Assembly (NCBI GenBank): GCA_002286855.1
Contig: NRSV01000158.1
Coordinates: 1-23,385, forward strand
Direction of reading: 5' to 3'
Length of the DNA stretch: 23,385 bases
From: Bipolaris cookei
Lineage: Eukaryota; Ascomycota; Dothideomycetes; Pleosporales; Pleosporaceae
Part shown: positions 8,943-18,325 of the stretch, in pieces
Numbering within the stretch: position 1 is the stretch's first letter
Layout of the letters: each line of letters starts with the position of its first letter
Position numbers and translations under genes: made by a program
The notes under the pieces: model-generated
What the model saw: the letters and a program-made list of their open reading frames with translations, nothing else
What the model was told of the DNA's origin: nothing
Databases searched by the model: none

Positions 8943-10526
8943 TTATACTTGGCAGGTGCGAGAATTGTGTCCAATTTGGCTGCAGCGTCCGCAACGCCGT
9001 ACACTGCGCACTCTCTTCGCAGGCGTTGCATTGTCGTTACGGCTACCACCCTCTGCCTCAGCCACCTGATCAGCCACCCGACCAACTGCAAGAATCTCTT
9101 CTACCTGTACGTAGCGCCGCTTACGAGTTTTTCGCTTTGTTGCTTCTTCAATTGTAACCTCAAGGCGATGGATTGTTTCGCGCATTAACACCATTTCATG
9201 AGCTATCTGCTGGGCTCCTTTACTAAGCTGCCGCACCTGCTCATCAAGAAAAATTGTAGGAGAACCTTTCTGGGTTTGCATGCGGTTTCGAACAAACGTA
9301 GCCTGTGCCTCCATTTCGCGCGCGTTGCGCGGCGTTTTCGGGTCCTAGCTGCTACTCTCTTGCGCTGGTGGAGTCGGCGTACGCAGCACAACGTTAAGCT
9401 GTGATAAAACATCATGATAATTGTGTGGCGTAAGTCCAGCATTTCATAACTCTCCCCAGAGGCTTTCTGGTATAGTAGCCTTATAATAGGCCTTTTTAAA
9501 CGCTGATAGGGAGGTTTCTTTGCTGATATGGTGGATGCGATTGCGTGCCAAGACTGAGACAGCGTCACCATACGCGCGCTTCAACGGCGAGAAGCAGCCT
9601 ACATCAAGAGGCTGTAAGAGGCGAGACAAGTGGGGAGGCATACAGAGGAGGATTGTCTTCTTCTCTTCGCAGAGATCTCGGAAATCCACCGAGCAGTGGC
9701 TCTCGTGGCCGTCAATAATGAGCAGCCTATGCGTCCCTACAGGACGCGCATGGGAATCGAAGTGACAGAGCCAGTCAAGCACTACATTTTTGCTCGTCCA
9801 GCCGTTAGGAACAACTTGAATCACTTAGTCGCGTGACAGGTCCTCTGTGAACAAGGTGAAAATCAGAACCTTGCCTGCAAAGATGAGAAAGGCTGGGATA
9901 CGCTTCCCTGTTGCGCCCACGCCTTGTATCAGCGTAACCCACTCCCAGTTGCCTGGCTGGATCTTCGTTGATATCCCTGGTTTTTCTGAGCGTGTGATAG
10001 CTGACTGTGATAAAATCTTGCCCATAATGAAGCTAGTTTCATCAAAGTTGTAGATGTCTTCGTCTATAATACCATATTTCGCCTTCGTATTCTGAACTAG
10101 CTCGAACTAGCCCTTAGTAAGCGCTGGGTCTTCGCAGAGAGCTCGCTGGCGATCATATGGACGGCTCCGGCGCGTGCGTAGCTCAGGACTGCGCTACACA
10201 AACCTATCGACCTAGTTCTTGCCAACCTCTCCGCCACGCTCTCGGAGCAGTCTATTAGCCATATCTCACACATCGTATCCCTCACAGGGCAGTCCTCGCT
10301 CAGCCTCAACTAATACACGATTAGTAATAGCCTCCTCTTCTAGCTTTGTTAGGCGCTTGCAATTTAGCTCGCAATCGCATTAAGCGCGTCCTCCATCGCG
10401 TCGTCCTTAGAGAGTAATTCGTGGAACGTTATAGGCTGCAACAGCGCGCTTTTCACTTCTAATAGATCCAAATTTGATATCTTAGATAGCTAAGGATATA
10501 TCTGCTTCAGTATAGGCTTTGTGCAT
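8943..10526 (-). pseudogene. Fot1/pogo-like transposase, ten in-frame stops, no frameshift
   Basis: From the ATG at 10524-10526 to the stop at 8943 a single frame of 528 codons can be followed. Order: HTH_psq-like MHKAYTEADISLAI; CENP-B-type HTH DMANRLLRERGGEVGKN; YNFDETSF (Asp 1); LLIIDGHESHC (Asp 2); LLQPLDVGCF (Asp 3); LSQLNVVLRTPTPPAQESSS; coiled coil; and a C-terminal CCHC knuckle CGRCSQIGHNSRTC. Ten premature stops interrupt it, after LAI, ITL, GRA, YDV, GKN, RFV, TKG, LSRD, GEL and SSS. Sister copies in this window keep sense codons at several of these sites: Trp in GKNW and in WFELV, and Gln in AIQAY, at 22929-23385; Arg in VRDMAD at 19888-20807. Most stops are explained by C-to-T or G-to-A changes, as RIP would produce. 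The product would have been a nuclear DDE recombinase. Confidence 0.88.
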
Positions 10527-10565
10527 GTTGCGTTGTTGTCATGAAGGAAGGTTTTAGTGGGAAAG

Positions 10566-10599
10566 CTGCCAGTTCGGTAGGGCTGCCGGTTCAGTGATG
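10566..10599. repeat. Tandem 17-bp units in the right end of the 8802-10607 element
   Basis: Read on the minus strand, GAACCGGCAG and GAACTGGCAG are exactly 17 nt apart. The left end has a single copy (8810-8826). The unit shares CACCACCGA(A/G)CCGG with the tandem pair at 22857-22890. Confidence 0.75.
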
Positions 10600-10672
10600 A
10601 AACACGTTATTATCTAACTAAGTTGGGTTCGACAAATGCCCGCAGCCTCGCTACAGGAACACGAATCGGACC

Positions 10673-11883
10673 TTAGGAAAGTGCAGGTATAATCAAAGAT
10701 GAGTTAGATACAAAGCCATTGACTTATTGCATGTTAGCATCGGCGAGTATGTAGTGAGGTCTGAACTCTACTTACGGTCTGAATTATATCTGACCATTTG
10801 AGCCGCACTAGTAATACAACGTCAGTGTATTAATTTCATACAAGATATGAAATACTCACTATTCTGGGCTTATTGTCGCTGAGATGTCATCAACGAAAAC
10901 GGTGTCGTATCCCTATATTGTCAGTCTTTCGAAACAACAACATCTTGATGTCATCTGCTGACCTTGAAATATGCATCTAGGAGTGTACCATACTACAACC
11001 CAAATCAGCTTTCTCACTAGGATTTTAGGAGGAACGGCATACTACGCATTGATCCGAGTTCACGCCTCCAAAGAAAAGAGTAGTGATCTGATTTTCTTCC
11101 AACCAAAGGCCAAGCGGTGTCTGCGCACCCCACATGCCGCTCACACGGTCTAATTCTCCATTAGCGATTCCCGTCATCACTCTCTACCTGCAAGCTTACT
11201 CTTGTTGAAGTAATGATCAGTCCCGTTCTTGACGCCTTGGATTTGCGCATCGTACAATTTCCCATACGGCCTTGCATTCCAAGAGCCCCGCACCAACGTT
11301 TGACCCAACTCAGTGCCGTCTTTCAGTTTCCCCATATCGCTACCGAACGAATCTGCACAACTTAGTACTGCTGTACAGCACCCAAATCTGTGAAGAACTT
11401 ACTTGTAGGACTGTGCCTGGTTTGCGAAAACCCAGCAATGTCCGCAGGAGGCAGATCCCGGAGATCCCTACCATCAAGACCCCAGTTCGTCCAGAGCACG
11501 GGCATACCATTTCTACGAAAAGCATCAATCATATTAAGTGTGGGTTCCACTGCTTTCCGCCCGCCTTCAGCGCTAGGAGCAAGCTCTGGATGGATGAAAA
11601 AGTTCTGCATATCGATTATAACGAGCGCAGACCGTGAGGGTTCAATGACAGCGCGTTTCCGGGATCCTGTCATGGGTATAGTGACGGGTTTGGTCGTTGG
11701 CGCAATCATGGACCGTCTCAAGTCGTACGTGTCATTTCCAAGGTAGATCCAATGATTGTAAATATTTCCAAGGAGGGTGGTATTGATTGTTGGGAGCGTG
11801 ATATTTTGGTACGTTGTGATTATGGTGGACGACACGAGTGGCATCGCTGCCATAGCGGCTACCATTACTGCAGGGAGTTTCAT
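10673..11883 (-). CDS. Secreted isochorismatase-family cysteine hydrolase, seven exons
   Basis: Model: complement(join(10673..10722, 10776..10807, 10860..10912, 10963..10992, 11043..11149, 11200..11352, 11403..11883)), 301 aa. The ATG is at 11881-11883. Residues 1-19 (MKLPAVMVAAMAAMPLVSS) look like a signal peptide, and several Asn-x-Ser/Thr sites follow, so it is probably secreted. The family triad is visible: Asp91 in ALVIIDMQNFF, Lys211 in YFNKNRVSGMWG and Cys246 in GGVNSDQCVYGT. The fold motifs VRGSWNARPYG and GYDTVFVDD are present. All six introns are 50-53 nt; five end in CAG/TAG, the last in AAG. Every exon keeps frame, and exons 4 and 6 are only 30 and 32 bp. The family includes isochorismatases, nicotinamidases and ureidoacrylate hydrolases; the substrate here is unknown. 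A transposon end sits about 65 bp past the stop. An unspliced reading of exon 1 alone would give a false 173-aa protein. Confidence 0.88.
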
Positions 11884-12666
11884 ACTCTTTAGTGCACCGT
11901 CAGTATTGCATATGAAATCAGCCAGGGATAAATTGTTGAATGGTGGAATGCAAAATCAGCTATGCTTTCATAGTCCGTTCTGATGACCTGTATTAAATAG
12001 CGCCATCACATGTAATAGCTGATGAATGGTATGCATACCTGAATATTATCATTTATAGCGAACTGGGTTCGTTCCGGTGAAGAGCACCTACCTACGTGCC
12101 AAACAATGTCATGCAAGGCACATGTGTTTCCCCTGGTACGTACATGCATCTTTCCTTATCTCGCGGCCAAGCTTGAGGGCGATCTCCGCGCTTGCGAAAC
12201 TTTAATATTGCAACCGACCAATAATGTGGGTATAAAATGGACAAGGCTATAATGCCATGATGCCTGCCGCCATCTGCCACGTCAGCGTTGGCCCTCAACA
12301 TGCCCGTGGTTGAAAATTCTTATGACATTCAACCCAGACACAAGCGGAACATCCTAGTTGTGCCTTGCGTGTTAGATGCACATGATAAAGAAGGTACTAA
12401 ACCTATATATATTAACATCCCTCAGGGGTTCGCGAGCCACTTCTGCCAAGCCCCCACCAAAATCACCACATCATGGCGCAAGATAGCCCACTTTGGCCCT
12501 ATATTGTGTAATGCGATACAAGATATCATTCAGAGTCTACTTCTATTGCTTACTTACACGTTCGTGAGTTATGCCTGGTAATATTGCACCGTCCACACTG
12601 TTGTTGAAATGGTTCACCCACTTCAGCGCCGCCAGGGCTCCCAATAGCGCAAATAGTACATATACC
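11884..12666. other. Intergenic: 5' flank of the hydrolase gene
   Basis: It contains the upstream region of the minus-strand hydrolase gene and runs to the inverted repeat of the next transposon. No certain TATA box and no convincing gene were seen. Confidence 0.45.
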
Positions 12667-12673
12667 AAGCTAG

Positions 12674-12707
12674 CCGACCGGGATGTTGATGACCCGGGGA
12701 GGTTGAT
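12674..12707. repeat. Degenerate tandem 17-bp units in the left end
   Basis: GTTGAT recurs at 12685-12690 and 12702-12707, exactly 17 bp apart. The two 17-mers match at about 11 positions. The right end of the same element has one copy. Confidence 0.55.
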
Positions 12708-12769
12708 CATTCACAAATCTCAGCACTCCCGCACAAAATATCTGTTATCTCTCTAAATACTCAGCCAAA

Positions 12770-14357
12770 ATGGCCGACTGTGAAGCAACTATGCAAGCAG
12801 CTATCCGCTATATTAATGTTGGTGTTTTTACAAGTCAAAGGGCTGCTGCAAAAGCGTACAACATCCCGCAATCTACAATCTCGACGCGCATACACGGCAG
12901 ACAAAGCAACCAAACCAGCCACGTATACCAGCAGCAATTGACTCCAGAGCAAGAAGAGTTTTTTATATAATGGATACTTGAAGAAGACGCATGCGCTTTT
13001 CCTCTCTCGCACGCACGCGCACGAGAAATAGTGAACCGAATCCTCCGTACGAATGGAGACGACAGATTTGTAGGCAAGCATTGGATGGCTGCCTTCCTCA
13101 AGCGTAACCCACGCGTCGCATCTGTTGTGGGTCGAAAGATTGAGGCTGCTCGAGCTGAGGGAGTAACGCCAGTATAGGTACGCGCGTTCCTTGAGCTCTT
13201 TGAGAGGACTCGTACGGCGTTAGGTATAAGAGCAGAGGATATATGGAATATGGATGAGACTGGGAAGGCCCTAGGTGTATGTGCTAATACTAGAGTACTT
13301 GCAGACAGCCGGAAGAAGAAGGCTTACCATCAGTCGCCAGAGAACCGCGAGTGGGCATCAATAATTGAGTGCGTGTCGGCTACAGGCAAGAAACTGCGCT
13401 GTTCAGTTATATTTAAAGGGAAGAACCTACAGAGTACCTGGTTTCCTGCGACAATTCCTGACTGGCTTTATACAACCTCTGAGAATGGTTGGACATCAAA
13501 TGCGATAGATGCTGAGTGGCTAAGGCGCATGTTTCTGCCCGGCACGGCGCCCATGGAGGATCGTTGGAGGATGCTGGTCCTAGATGGTCACGGCAGCCAT
13601 ATTAGTCTGAATTTCCTATGGGCTTGCAAACAGAACAAAATCTATCCTCTATTTCTACCTGCTCATTCTTCCCATGTCCTACAGCCTCTAGATCTCTCAG
13701 TGTTCTCCGTTGTAAAGAGGTTTTACCGGCAGCAAATCCAGGCCCTCTCATACCTTGATGATGCAGCGCCTGTTTAAAAAAGAGCGCTTTATCACAGCTT
13801 ATCATCACGCAAGAGAGCGCGCAATCACTGAGAGAGCTATACGAGCAGGATGGGCTACTGCTGGTATTTGTCCATTTAATATTAACCGGATAGTCAACTC
13901 ATCCCAGGTATCTCAAAGACCTATTACGCCACCTCATCAGACTCAACTTCAACCTGCTCAGAGTTATCTCTCTACGCCTCACGGACCCCATGAGGTTTTT
14001 GTAGCACAGGGACAGCTTCACAAGGACGAGAATCTTGGGCGCAAGACCCACAAGTTTATTGGAGAAGTTGGCAAGGCACTTGGAGCAGCTAATACCCGAG
14101 CAGCACAGCTTGAAACAGAGAATAAAAGACTCTATAATCAACTTGAAGCTCTTAAGCCTCAACAGCCACAAAAGAAGGTTCGTGTTAACCTAGATGAGCG
14201 CTTTGCAAATATACAGACAATCATGGTTGCTGTACAGGCCTCACAGCTTCTTGAGGCACAGCGCGATGTTAATGCTGAGGGAAAGGCTGCAGAAAGAAGA
14301 GCAGGTGAAACAGCAGCTCAAACACTTCAGTCTATGTGTACAGAGTGGCAATTGTAA
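12770..14357 (+). pseudogene. Fot1/pogo-like transposase, two stops and a 1-bp frameshift
   Basis: It starts at ATG 12770 with an HTH_psq domain (SQRAAAKAYNIPQSTISTRI), then a CENP-B-type HTH (HARAREIVNRIL, WMAAFLKRNP). The DDE_1 core follows: IWNMDETGK (Asp 1), LVLDGHGSHI (Asp 2) and HVLQPLDLSVF (Asp 3). It ends with a Gln-rich linker and a coiled-coil tail ending CTEWQL. In-frame stops are TAA (12968-12970, before WILEED) and TAG (13175-13177, before VRAFLELF); both could be Gln codons with C-to-T change. Near 13775 an extra base turns the frame: the first frame stops after DDAAPV and the other resumes at KKERFITAYHHA. The length of 1588 bp equals 529 codons plus one base, matching a single insertion. 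Unlike the copy at 8943, no zinc knuckle is present. Confidence 0.88.
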
Positions 14358-14436
14358 CTACTTTGAGAAAATAAACAGGTGTTTTGTGCGGAGGTGCTGA
14401 GATTTGTGAGTGATCAACATCTCGGTCTGTTAGCTT

Positions 14437-15257
14437 AGTGGCTTGTTGCTTTGGCTCAGCTGAAGTAATTGCTTCTGGGGCCTTGCTAGGCTGCGACAAT
14501 GATGCCCCATCTTTGTCTGTTTGTAACGTTCTCCGTCTGTACTTTAGGAAGCGCAACCGTAAATATGAAGGCTCGAGATGGCAGCCTAGTGCGAAGCATT
14601 GTAGGGGTACCGCAGCAGCGCCCTGTTTCGCTATATGCTGTGGTTAGACCGATGTGAAGAAAACAATGAATAACCAACAGTGGTAGATATGCGCCTAATA
14701 GCATCGCGAGCTGGTAGAGAGTTTCCTGGTTATGTTCTTGGTTTGACGAGAGTGGTACTATAAGGTCTCAGGCTCAGAAGGCTTACGCAGCTGTCGCATA
14801 CGTCACCTTTTGCCCTAGTTCTCTTACTTTGCTCTTTGCTCTTTGCTTCTAGTTTGACAAGCTGCAGGCGTAACAAGCTACGAGAGCAGCAATTCGATTG
14901 CTACTCAAGCTACTAGTCTACGCCAGCTTTGCCCAAGCAAGCTACTTACTTTCGGCAAACTTTGCCAATCTTTTACTATAGTTAGCTCTTTCTCTCTAGT
15001 ATATTACCTAGGGATTTCCTGTAGTTAGCTGGGCGTCTGCTATTTTCGTACCTCACATAGATCGTTGCTTTCTATTCTTCTTCCTCCACTCGTTCACTTT
15101 CACTGCGTGAAGTCAGTCTCACAGGTACATCGTAAATCGAGCGGTAAGGCATTAGTTGCAAGGCTGTATAACTGTTGCGACAATCTTTCGTGATGAGACG
15201 CCTCTAACCTGCAGCGGTTAGTACTACTACTACTACTACTACTACTATTACTACTGC
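14437..15257. other. Intergenic with short tandem repeats
   Basis: No gene recognised. It holds three copies of CTTTGCT at 14827-14847 and an ACT/TAC microsatellite at 15219-15256. Confidence 0.45.
15219..15256. repeat. Trinucleotide (ACT/TAC) microsatellite
   Basis: About twelve TAC/ACT units with one ATT interruption, directly 5' of the transposase C-terminal relic. Confidence 0.9.
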
Positions 15258-15559
15258 CTACATAGTGCTGCTCAACGCTCGTTCGCTGAGAGCCTACTTT
15301 TGCAGGACTACAATCGGCTTTTGTCTAAGATCAACAGCAAAGCAAGTGCTCGCAAATCGACCAAATCCAGCGTGCTGGGCAAAGCAAAGGTAAGAAGCTA
15401 CGGAGATCTCGAAGGGAAAAGGGCGAAGCGCTCAGCGATAGAGCAAGCGACCGCGAAGAAGGAAGTTACCAGGCAAATAAAAAGGTGGCGCAGGCGAACG
15501 ACACCACACAGCCGCGGAGAGCTCCAGTTGCGCAGATGGTAACAAGCAACCAAAATTGA
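15258..15559 (+). pseudogene. C-terminal relic of a Fot1-like transposase
   Basis: The frame reads AAQRSFAESLLLQDYNRLLS, then KSSVLGKAKVRSYGDLE and GKRAKRSAIEQATAKKEV. The VLGKAKV.SY.DLE..RAKR pattern is typical of the tail of fungal DDE_1 transposases. After a one-base shift near 15480 a second frame gives TTQPRRAPVAQMV, which resembles the conserved final segment (W/R-R-A-P-V-A-Q-M), and stops at 15557-15559. There is no catalytic core. The family assignment rests on remembered similarity. Confidence 0.6.
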
Positions 15560-16962
15560 TGAACTGAAGGGGATTATAGTAGATCTAGTAATGTTAATAC
15601 TGGTAGAGCTGTCATATGATGAGATCATCAACTTGAAAGCTACTAGAAGAGTCTGAAGATCTGTTAATGTGCTCTGCTAGAACCGCCCAGTTCAGCTTCC
15701 TCCACATTCAAACAGATACAGGTTATAGACAGCTGCTAGCCTTGTGATTCGGCATTACTTCACGACGCGTGACATCAAGGGTTTTTGGTCACTTTGGAGT
15801 GATGAAAGCACGTATACTGTCCTATCGTCTGATGGCTCGTAATGCGCTGCAGTACCCACTTGCATTTTCACGCGAATTATTATGTACGCACCCCTGTAAG
15901 AAATCTTCTAAAAGACTTCAAGAACCAAATTCATCCCCGAAGCAAAAGAGTGCGAAAGCCGACACCCGCCAGTTTTAGCATGTTTCTTGCTCTCAGTTGC
16001 CAGAGTTGCGTATATAGCGACTACCATAATGGCTCATTCGCCTCATCTTGTTTCAGTTAAGTTATTATATCATTGTTGAATTGGATGGATAGTGCTATTT
16101 AATCTGTATAACGGGAGTGACTATTGCGGTGTCATGTGACGTTGCGAAGACGGGGCATACTACTAAAAACGTGGCCCGCTTACTGGTGGAACACGTCATC
16201 CTCTACTCTTTTTCATCTTTCTTTCCTATTTTTGCTAGGAAGACCAGATCGGGGATAGTATTAATCTTAACGACAAACTATGCTTTGCTTATGATCGTGA
16301 TGCAGAAACCTCAGGACACATCAACGCATTGTTATACATCTTCTCATAACTACGACAACCGTTTTTTTAGGGATAAGTCAGACATATGATTAAGAATGAG
16401 TCTTCCAAACAAAGCCTGTTTCTCCATTTTCAGTTTCATTCGGCTAATGGGAAGGAAAAAAGAGCTTAGCTTTGCAGTCATGGCATGTGCATCCAACAAT
16501 CGCCAACCATACTTCAGGCACACCCGCAAGAGGGAAAAGTCTCGCTGCAGTAGCGAGACGTGAAGAAGGGCTGAAAAACGATCGTGAGTCAGGAATTTGT
16601 AACTGGGGGCCGGAATTAGGACTAACGCATTCTATATTGGAAGTTTGCAGAGGGCGCATTGAAAGCTGCGTGGCTTACATAAAATTCATATCCAGACTTC
16701 AAACATTACTTTGCGTTAGTAAGCGCATTTGGAAGTTTTGTGAAACAAATGTGGCTAGATTTTCCCTTCCAATCAGTGTGTTACAGGGCTCGTGCAGGGC
16801 TTTCTAGCTGACAGGTGTTTTGCCGCAACTGCTACCTTACGATGTGACGCATGCATTTGATTGGATACAGAACTAGTATTATGTATTCTTCAATTCAATC
16901 AATTCAATCCTCAATATATACACAAAACTGATTTTTATATCAGTTCAAGCAACGAGAGCGCT
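15560..16962. other. Gene-poor interval
   Basis: 1.4 kb with only short unrecognised open frames. The part next to 16962 is the 3' flank of the cellulase and includes a duplicated CAATTCAAT at about 16890-16910. Confidence 0.45.
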
Positions 16963-18325
16963 TTAAGCCTCCCACCGCTTCTCCGTTGCTTTCTTTGCTG
17001 AGAAAGTCGAGCCAATTTCGCCCCACTTGATCTTGCTAAAAGTCACAGTCGGGTTCTTAACCTTCTTGACAATCTCAGCGGGAAAACCCTCGGTGGCATT
17101 GCAAGGACCTGAAGCACCACTGTCAAGCCACTGCATGGCGCCGCCCTCGTCCCACCAGATGCTCATGGCGAGCACCATGCCGCGGGACATGGCGTCGCCC
17201 ATGACCTTATGGCCTCCTAGCTGGTTATACATTTCTGCGCCGCCCTGCGCCGAGCAGTACGCCTGGTCCATGGTGATGTTCTTGGTGGCGTTGTCCATGA
17301 CGACGCCGTCTTGGATGTATTTGCGCACGATGGCTTGCAGCACGCCGTTTTTAGCAGGGAACTGCGTAACGACAGTGAAGGGGCGATTAGTGTCAACCTT
17401 AAGGTGCGGGCCGTAGTAGGCCTTGTCGTTGCGGGTCTTGTACGGATTATCAACGCAACCGTTCTTATCGCAGAGACCTGTCTTGCCGCACTCGTCGCCG
17501 GTGCAGCCAAAGATGCTTGGCTTGCCGCATGTATGCGGCGCGATTGAGGTGGAGCGGCTATTGGCTTCCCAGATATCCATTTCATTACAGCAGACACCTT
17601 GCTTTTGGACATTTCCCTGTGGAGAGTTAGCATGCTTGGCGAGAAATATAGATATTCGCATTATTAGTTATCTTATAGGGTCAAAAAAATAAGCAGTCTG
17701 ACGAGAAAAGAAATGCACTTACTTCACCGTTGATCCAGGGGGTCACGAAGCACTGTGCGTCACAGTAGCCTGTACCGTAAGCAGCACCCTTGGGATTGAG
17801 CTTAGAGCGACCACCGTCGGCCCTCATCTCGCTAAGGTACAGGGCACCGTTCATGCCACAGGGCAACTTAGATATGTCAACGTCAAATGTCAGCTCGTTA
17901 CCAGTGAGCTGAAGCATCTCGTAGTTCTTCTCGTCTTTAGATAGGAGGTAGACTCGAGGGCTAACAAAGTTGCCACTAGGGTTATACATGTCCATGCGGA
18001 GATCGCTGCCTTTGGTGAAAACGCCTACAGTCGAATAGTCGGAGATGCCTTCGATAATGCAGTTCTTGGCGCAGGCCTCCTTTGTAGGGCATGCCGTAGG
18101 GTCGGGACCGCTACCCCAGGATCCACAGCCCAGGGTCGAGTTGTTCTTCTGGTGTATGGGGTGGGCAGCCGAGTCTGTGACAATGGCAGTGTTCTGCGCC
18201 TTGCATCCACCGCGCTTGGTGCACTTCCATGTGGTAAGCTTGGGGTGCACTTCAGGAGTGGTTCCTGGGGTTTGGGCGACTGTGAAACCCAAAAGGGCTG
18301 CCGCAAGAAGTGCATAACGTGTCAT
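16963..18325 (-). CDS. GH7 endo-beta-1,4-glucanase (Cel7B/EG I type), secreted
   Basis: Model: complement(join(16963..17616, 17723..18325)), 418 aa. ATG 18323-18325 starts a signal peptide (MTRYALLAAALLGFTVAQ). The mature N terminus TPEVHPKLTTWKCTKRGGC is very close to the Trichoderma EG I type rather than cellobiohydrolase Cel7A. The catalytic motif is CCNEMDIWEAN, with nucleophile Glu213, Asp215 and acid/base Glu218. Other family blocks are DVDISKLPCGMNGALYLSEM, YGTGYCDAQC, MSRGMVLAMSIWWDEGG, WLDSGASGPCNATEG and FSKIKWGEIGST. The frame stays open with all expected Cys-rich blocks. The 106-nt intron 17617-17722 starts GTAAGT and has TGCTAAC before CTCCACAG. There is no linker or CBM1 at the C terminus. 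It cleaves internal beta-1,4 bonds of cellulose and related glucans outside the cell. It appears intact. Confidence 0.95.
17617..17722 (-). other. Intron of the GH7 gene
   Basis: Phase 0, with donor GAA|GTAAGT, branch site TGCTAAC and acceptor CACAG|GGA. It is about twice the length of the other introns in the window. It interrupts the gene a few residues before the catalytic motif. Confidence 0.9.

Larger units (their letters stand above)
8802..10607 (-). mobile_element. Complete Fot1/pogo-like element, heavily mutated
   Basis: The left end 8802-8836 (ACGTGTTTCACCACCGAACC...) and right end 10558-10607 are inverted repeats, flanked by TA at 8800-8801 and 10608-10609. The right end is 17 nt longer because it holds two tandem units where the left has one. 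A pair starting two or three bases further out (ATAACGTG) is equally possible. Inside is a single transposase frame on the minus strand (8943-10526). It lies 22 bp beyond the MITE, and its right end is about 65 bp from the stop codon of the isochorismatase-family gene. Confidence 0.88.
12667..14436 (+). mobile_element. Fot1/pogo-like element with asymmetric inverted repeats
   Basis: The left end at about 12667-12739 and right end at about 14382-14436 are inverted repeats: AAGCTA, then GACCG(G/A)GATGTTGAT, TCACAAATCTCAGCAC and CCGCACAAAA. The left end has a 17-nt extra unit relative to the right. Exact termini are uncertain. The TA dinucleotides at 12671-12672 and 14431-14432 could be the target duplication, which would shorten the element slightly. 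It encloses one plus-strand transposase (12770-14357). Confidence 0.75.

Noticed and set aside
11390..11746. 118-codon plus-strand frame
   Set aside because: Antisense shadow of hydrolase exon 1.
12288..12581. 97-codon plus-strand frame between hydrolase and transposon
   Set aside because: Low-complexity end, no recognisable domain, no splice or promoter support.
15769..16389. Open frames that hinted at a transposase or a small protein
   Set aside because: No catalytic or HTH motif survives translation in any frame.
17027..17547. Long plus-strand open frames opposite the cellulase
   Set aside because: Shadows of the GC-rich GH7 coding frame; no motifs of their own.
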